From Sweltsa coloradensis (lineage: Eukaryota; Arthropoda; Insecta; Plecoptera; Chloroperlidae): a stretch of 64,000 nucleotides of DNA. The stretch's first letter is position 1. The number at the start of each line of letters is the position of its first letter. Location: contig JAMZAV010000094.1 in assembly GCA_024449915.1 (NCBI GenBank), positions 620,001 through 684,000 of the forward strand. Direction: 5' to 3'. Under the pieces are notes generated by a model. The model worked only from the letters and a program-made list of their open reading frames with translations, had not been told where the DNA came from and did no database searches. This document shows positions 59,640-64,000 of the stretch, piece by piece. Made by a program: the position numbers and the translations under genes.

Positions 59640-60720
59640 GTGCTTTGATCCAGAATGATACACAGGGATCAGTTTGGACAGTCACTAAAAGCTCTTCAAA
59701 TTGATTCAGGGGTCATTGATATGTTTCATAAGTAGTGATGCAGCCGCACGTGGACAAAATTTGATTCTGGATGCACTGGTATCAGCATATTGATCCACTA
59801 CAGTCCCCGGATTAGTTGTGAGATCAAGATGTATTATGATCATTCAATTTATGAATATTTACACCTACAGTGTAAATAAGTGTTAAAAAGGCTGAACAAA
59901 TTTTTTTTTTGTTCAATACAAAAAATATAAAGACAAAGAAGGCCTGCACCTGGGGGTGATTCTGAACAGAAGTTACAATTTTTTTTCTTCATATTTTTTA
60001 ACGTGTGATTAATGTAAAAGTAAAAAATATGCATTATAAAAGGAATACATTAAAGATTTAATATGTGTAAGTTTCATTAAAAAAATCTCACAACTTAAGT
60101 CTAAAAAATAAATCAATTTTTCTATTCCTTCAAATATGGCCTATTTGCTTTTGTTCAAAATGTTCATATAAGCGCGGGACGCAAACTCTTTACCGACCGG
60201 CGGAAAAATATTTGTTTACATTGTGGCGAGTAACTGTATTGAAATTGAACTAAGCATCAAGTTGCACTGCTGTTGATACCTGCAAGCTTCAAATCTACCA
60301 TGCGGAGGACGCAAGGGTGATTCTGAACACACATCTGTTTTGTGAATTTTATGTTTCTGTTTGTCAGAAAATTATTTCTAAAAAAATGTTTCACTATTTT
60401 ATTTTCATAGACTGTATGGCGCACCTATAAGTATCACTTTTCACTAGGCCTAAATCTACTTGCAAACTTGGTTTAAAACAATTTCTATAAATTTATACTA
60501 TGTCAAACTGTGTACGGAAACTGTTGTAATTGATCTTGAAAAATCCTTGCGGTACACATCTTACAACCATACAATAAAGTCTTGCATATTTCGTCAGTTA
60601 CTTTTTTCTCACGAATCAATTGATGTGTTCAGATTCACCCCAGGATGACACGGGGTGCCAAGCTATCATCGAATACAAATCAGTGCTTCATAATAAATTA
60701 CACCCCACGGCCACACCCGG
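59640..60720. repeat. Region with repeated GGGTGATTCTGAACA motif
   Basis: The motif occurs at about 59953 and 60314 and inverted at about 60625 (TGTTCAGATTCACCCC), with weaker variants near 59650 and 60720. The layout is like the subterminal repeats at 55771-57770. No coding sequence is recognised. Confidence 0.4.
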
Positions 60721-61116
60721 GGGAATATGAACAACAACGTTATATATTTTTATGTAGTACGTGTCAAATGAGCACTAGATGATATCTTTTAGTAAAGCCT
60801 CCCAAAGCTTTTGCAAAAAAAATTAATCTCTTCAATAATTGGCATTAAGTATTAATTGTAAAAATGTATTTTTTGGAAAAGTGTTCAGCATCTTACGGTA
60901 AGGTAACATATTTGCGTGGTCCAATAAAGATAAGGGCACTATGGACTTTGTATGGAACCCACCAACAAGATGCACATCTGGAAAAGAGTGGCAAAATAAC
61001 AGAAAATCCAAAAACGCTAAACGTTTAATTTGCCCAATCGATTCATGTTTGGTTTTTGCTGAGTAATTAAACCTATCTATTGACATAGTTTTGTAAATTT
61101 AATTTAATGTGCTAAT

Positions 61117-61721
61117 TGGATGAGCAAAGCAAAGAATTCAATTCATAGGACCCCTAAAAAAATTTAGCTCGAGGGAGGTGTTTTTTTTTTTGTCTCAGCC
61201 CCCGCGGATCAGGGCCTGTTTGTTTGTTTTTTTTTTTATTTGTTCACATCTCTATTAGGGCAAATTCGGGCATATCCGATCTGGAGAAAATTGGAGGGGA
61301 CTTTGAAATCTCGAGTAGGACCTGTATTGTTTTTGGGTACAATCGGAAGAAATATATATTTCTCATAAATACTCGACTTCACTATTTTTTTCGATTTTCT
61401 AGCGCGAAATTATTCGTGACACTTGCGGACGAGTCTGACCAAACGGGGGGCTAAACTATTCATATTATTACACCTTAGCCCTTTGAAAGAAAAAGGTGAA
61501 AAAAGTTAGCAGAATCCATAGAAATAAGCTTTAATATAAGTTTTTTACTGTAAATAGTAATCAATGACAAGTAAAAATTAGAACTTGGACAACAATCACC
61601 TACAATGCGTAAGCAGCAAAGCAAAGCACGCAAAAGTTAAAGCAATCCACGCAAACTAAAAAAACTAAAAAACAGCTCATCATCAACGCGACTAAAAAAA
61701 AGTGTTTACGAAGCTTCCTAG
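61117..61721 (-). repeat. Family B repeat, copy 3
   Basis: TTGGATGAGC at 61117 and CCTAG at 61717-61721 mark the ends. Interior blocks match 33779-34343 with many indels, including 'gaccaaacgggg'. Confidence 0.7.
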
Positions 61722-62168
61722 TAGGGGAATATTTCCACTTCCATTCCGTCAAATACTGTACAAATAGATTTGTTAGAGAAGTATTTCGTCCCGATGTACA
61801 AATATGTACTTTGTTTTTCTTTGAAATAATAATCAATGCATTAAGGGGTAAGCAGTTTTAAAACAGCATTTTTAAAAAAAAATTATAAGCGCGGCAAAAA
61901 CGACTCAGGCTATGACATCAGAAACTTGTGTTGCCGCCCCGTAAAATGACGTCGAAAAACTGTGCGCAACTTAGCCTACAGTAGGGGAAAACAGATGGCG
62001 GACATTTTACTTTAGCGCCTAGCCGGAAAACGAGAAAAGTTGACATTGCGGTCAATAAACAAAGCTGAAACAGTCCTCGGTCTAGGCCAGGCGTAGAAAA
62101 TTATTTTATAATACAACAGTCTAGGCCAATCGTTCCAGTAGGATATAGGCATATGGAATACTAATACG
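61722..62168. repeat. Dispersed repeat pair with 27000-27190, rest unassigned
   Basis: The portion 61980-62165 (ATGGCGGACATTTTA and 'taatacaacagtctaggcca') matches 27000-27190. The left part shows nothing. Confidence 0.5.
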
Positions 62169-62765
62169 CTAGGAAGCTTCGCAAACGATTTTTCAGGCGC
62201 GGTGTGGATGACGTGTAATTAAACAAACAAAATAAAGCAAAAATTGCATTTTATGAGAAATACTTTTTCATTGGTGCGCTCAAATTCACTCGAATATATT
62301 TAATTCACAAAATTAAGGTTATTTTAAGTCAAAAGAAATGTTTTAAAATAAAAAAAACTCGTTAAAATTGTCGATTCATGAGAAACAATTTTTTTGATTG
62401 CGCCAATTTCAAACAAAATATATTTATACATAAAATTTAGGTTCTGTGAAAAAATCATTACAATCAGATAAAGGCAGTAGGGTTAGATGTCGAAGAAATT
62501 TTTAAAACAATTAAAAAAAATGTAAAATGCGATTTTAATGAGAAATACTTTTCGATTTGCGCCAAATTGCGTAGGCAGTTCTAAGTCAGAGATGCGAGGC
62601 CTCCAGAAAATTTCATCTCAATGGAGTAGGCCTATTGGATTTAGACGGAAATCGTGTTAACAAACACAAAAATACAAACAAGACGAAAAAAAGAAAAAAC
62701 ATTCCGGATTTTTTCTCTGGTTGTAGTGAAATGGATCTTTGCTTTGCTCTGCCGCTATGCATCAA
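62169..62765 (+). repeat. Family A repeat, copy 10 (diverged)
   Basis: It starts CTAGGAAGCTTCGCAAACG. The interior matches family A with many single-base losses, through ATTCCGGATTTTTTCTC to a degraded end 'ctgccgctatgcatcaa'. Confidence 0.65.
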
Positions 62766-64000
62766 TGACAGTAAAGACCTCGGTCATCCGAGCTCGATTA
62801 AAACGAGATTCCGGTTATCCTGAGCTGGTTTCAGGCGCCACTTCCTTTTTTTAATTAGACCGAAATGTTTATGTTGTTACATGAATGTCATGCAAGTATC
62901 GCGTTTACTACAATGAACGTGTCAAGCACAAGCGAAGCCGAGTTGTAAAGGGGGTTGGGGGCAAGGGTCGAGGGCTAGGGGCTGTAGAGTGTGAGCCAGT
63001 GTCTTTGGAGGCTTGATGCTGGCCGCTGCGACCTTGTCAAAGATGGCGGCACGAGTGAGGAAGAGAGGGAAGTGGAGGGAGAGAGAGAGAGAGAGATAGA
63101 GACAAAATATGGCCTGAAGGACGATCTATACCTAAAGAGTGTGGCTCGATTATGAAGACATACAACATGCATTCGTAGGACATCACCAATACAGACGCGG
63201 AGATAACCGTTTCCACCCCCTCCCACCCCCTCCTCCCAAGCACGAACGCGGTATTGTCTCACTAGTTGCCAGACTTCTCACAGAAGGCTGTTTTTGTTGT
63301 ACATTATGGAAAGTAATGAGATCCAGTCATTATTCTATCAGCAAGGCAGTCGTTCATGTTATGGGATAAGATAACGAGAACACAAATTCATTACTATCGC
63401 AAAGCAGTCGGCAGTGATGTTCATCACTAAGAGGCGTTTACTATGTTCTTTTAATGGTATTCACAAGTTTTAAACTGAGATATTCACTGTCATATACTAG
63501 GGCCCTGCGGGAGGAGTTATAACAAGGAAAGTCTGGATCATCCAAGTTTTCGTTACCCGAGCATGGCTCAGTCTCATCCACCTCGGATATTGAGGTCTTA
63601 CTGTACTCACTTGACACGCATAGGGCTTAGCCTGCAACCTAGGCCTGCACGTCCGGTTTCTGACACACTCCTGCACAAAAACCGTACTTTGATGACGAAT
63701 TAAAGCCATTGTAGATAAAGAATTGCAGATAGTCCTAGCTGTGCAAAAATTCAAGACAAAATGTTCTATTCTGTATCACAATGATCTCGGGCAGGTCTCA
63801 TGTTAACATGGCTAAATTGGGGTTTAAGTGGCGGTGGAGTGTGTTGTTGTGAAGCGGGTTATGGGAGCGAGACATCGCCGACTGTATTAAATATGTACAA
63901 ATAACGTACATTTAGGCTTCAAATTGGCCTTGACTCTACACAGCTATGCTAGTACCGTCCAAAGATGGTTGAACGCTCGGTTTTGGCGCGCAAATATGGG
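62766..64000. other. Unassigned right end; (GA)n tract and an AAGATGGCGGC motif
   Basis: A (GA)n tract at about 63075-63097 lies downstream of AAGATGGCGGC at 63040-63050, a YY1-type motif often found at transcription starts. Short frames on both strands have no recognised domains. A promoter here is possible but unproven. Confidence 0.35.

Overview
The window is eukaryotic: AT-rich, intron-bearing, and densely packed with transposable elements. The octamer TAGGCCTA and its halves recur throughout, both unique and repeated sequence carry them, and this together with the repeat style suggests a marine invertebrate deuterostome, perhaps an echinoderm. That taxonomic call is inference. There are no prokaryotic genes, operons, CRISPR arrays or rRNA.

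Only one host gene can be supported. It is the 5' part of a DEAD-box RNA helicase of the DDX19/Dbp5 family on the minus strand. Five exons (21569-21765, 19697-19789, 15875-15977, 11907-12021, 282-459) join in perfect phase and carry the N-terminal extension, Q motif, motif I, PTYELA, TPG and DEAD. A probable first coding exon lies at 37500-37576, with one base apparently missing in an A run. The second RecA domain lies beyond the left edge. Introns of 2.8 to 16 kb are filled with transposons.

Region by region: 0.9-11.7 kb (last intron) holds a 4.2-kb Sola-like DNA transposon with a decayed transposase, a 1-kb hairpin element sharing its termini, a LINE fragment, an element with hAT-like ends and several MITEs. 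12.2-17.6 kb holds a tRNA-headed repeat (family C) split by a 3.2-kb TTAA-flanked element with a GC-rich core, then a second, intact family C copy. 18-38 kb holds MITEs, RTE-type LINE tails, a 544-bp palindrome with a hammerhead-like core, and copies of repeat families A and B. 38-49 kb is a nest: a LINE inside a family C copy is split by family A, and a palindromic repeat was entered by family A, which was then entered by a 3.8-kb foldback element with a decayed coding core. 49-51 kb holds another LINE. 52.6-58.4 kb is a 5.8-kb TTAA-flanked element containing a CAAGATCTTG foldback (itself holding family C) and a second Sola-like transposase relic. 59-64 kb holds LINE debris, repeats and simple sequence.

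The most interesting signal is a repeat superfamily (families A, B, C) that begins CTAGG, ends in CGCTCAYCC or CGCTCACTC, and carries asymmetric inverted repeats. One copy has its empty site preserved in the window, and the comparison shows insertion between A and T with no target-site duplication, as in rolling-circle (Helitron/Helentron-like) transposons.
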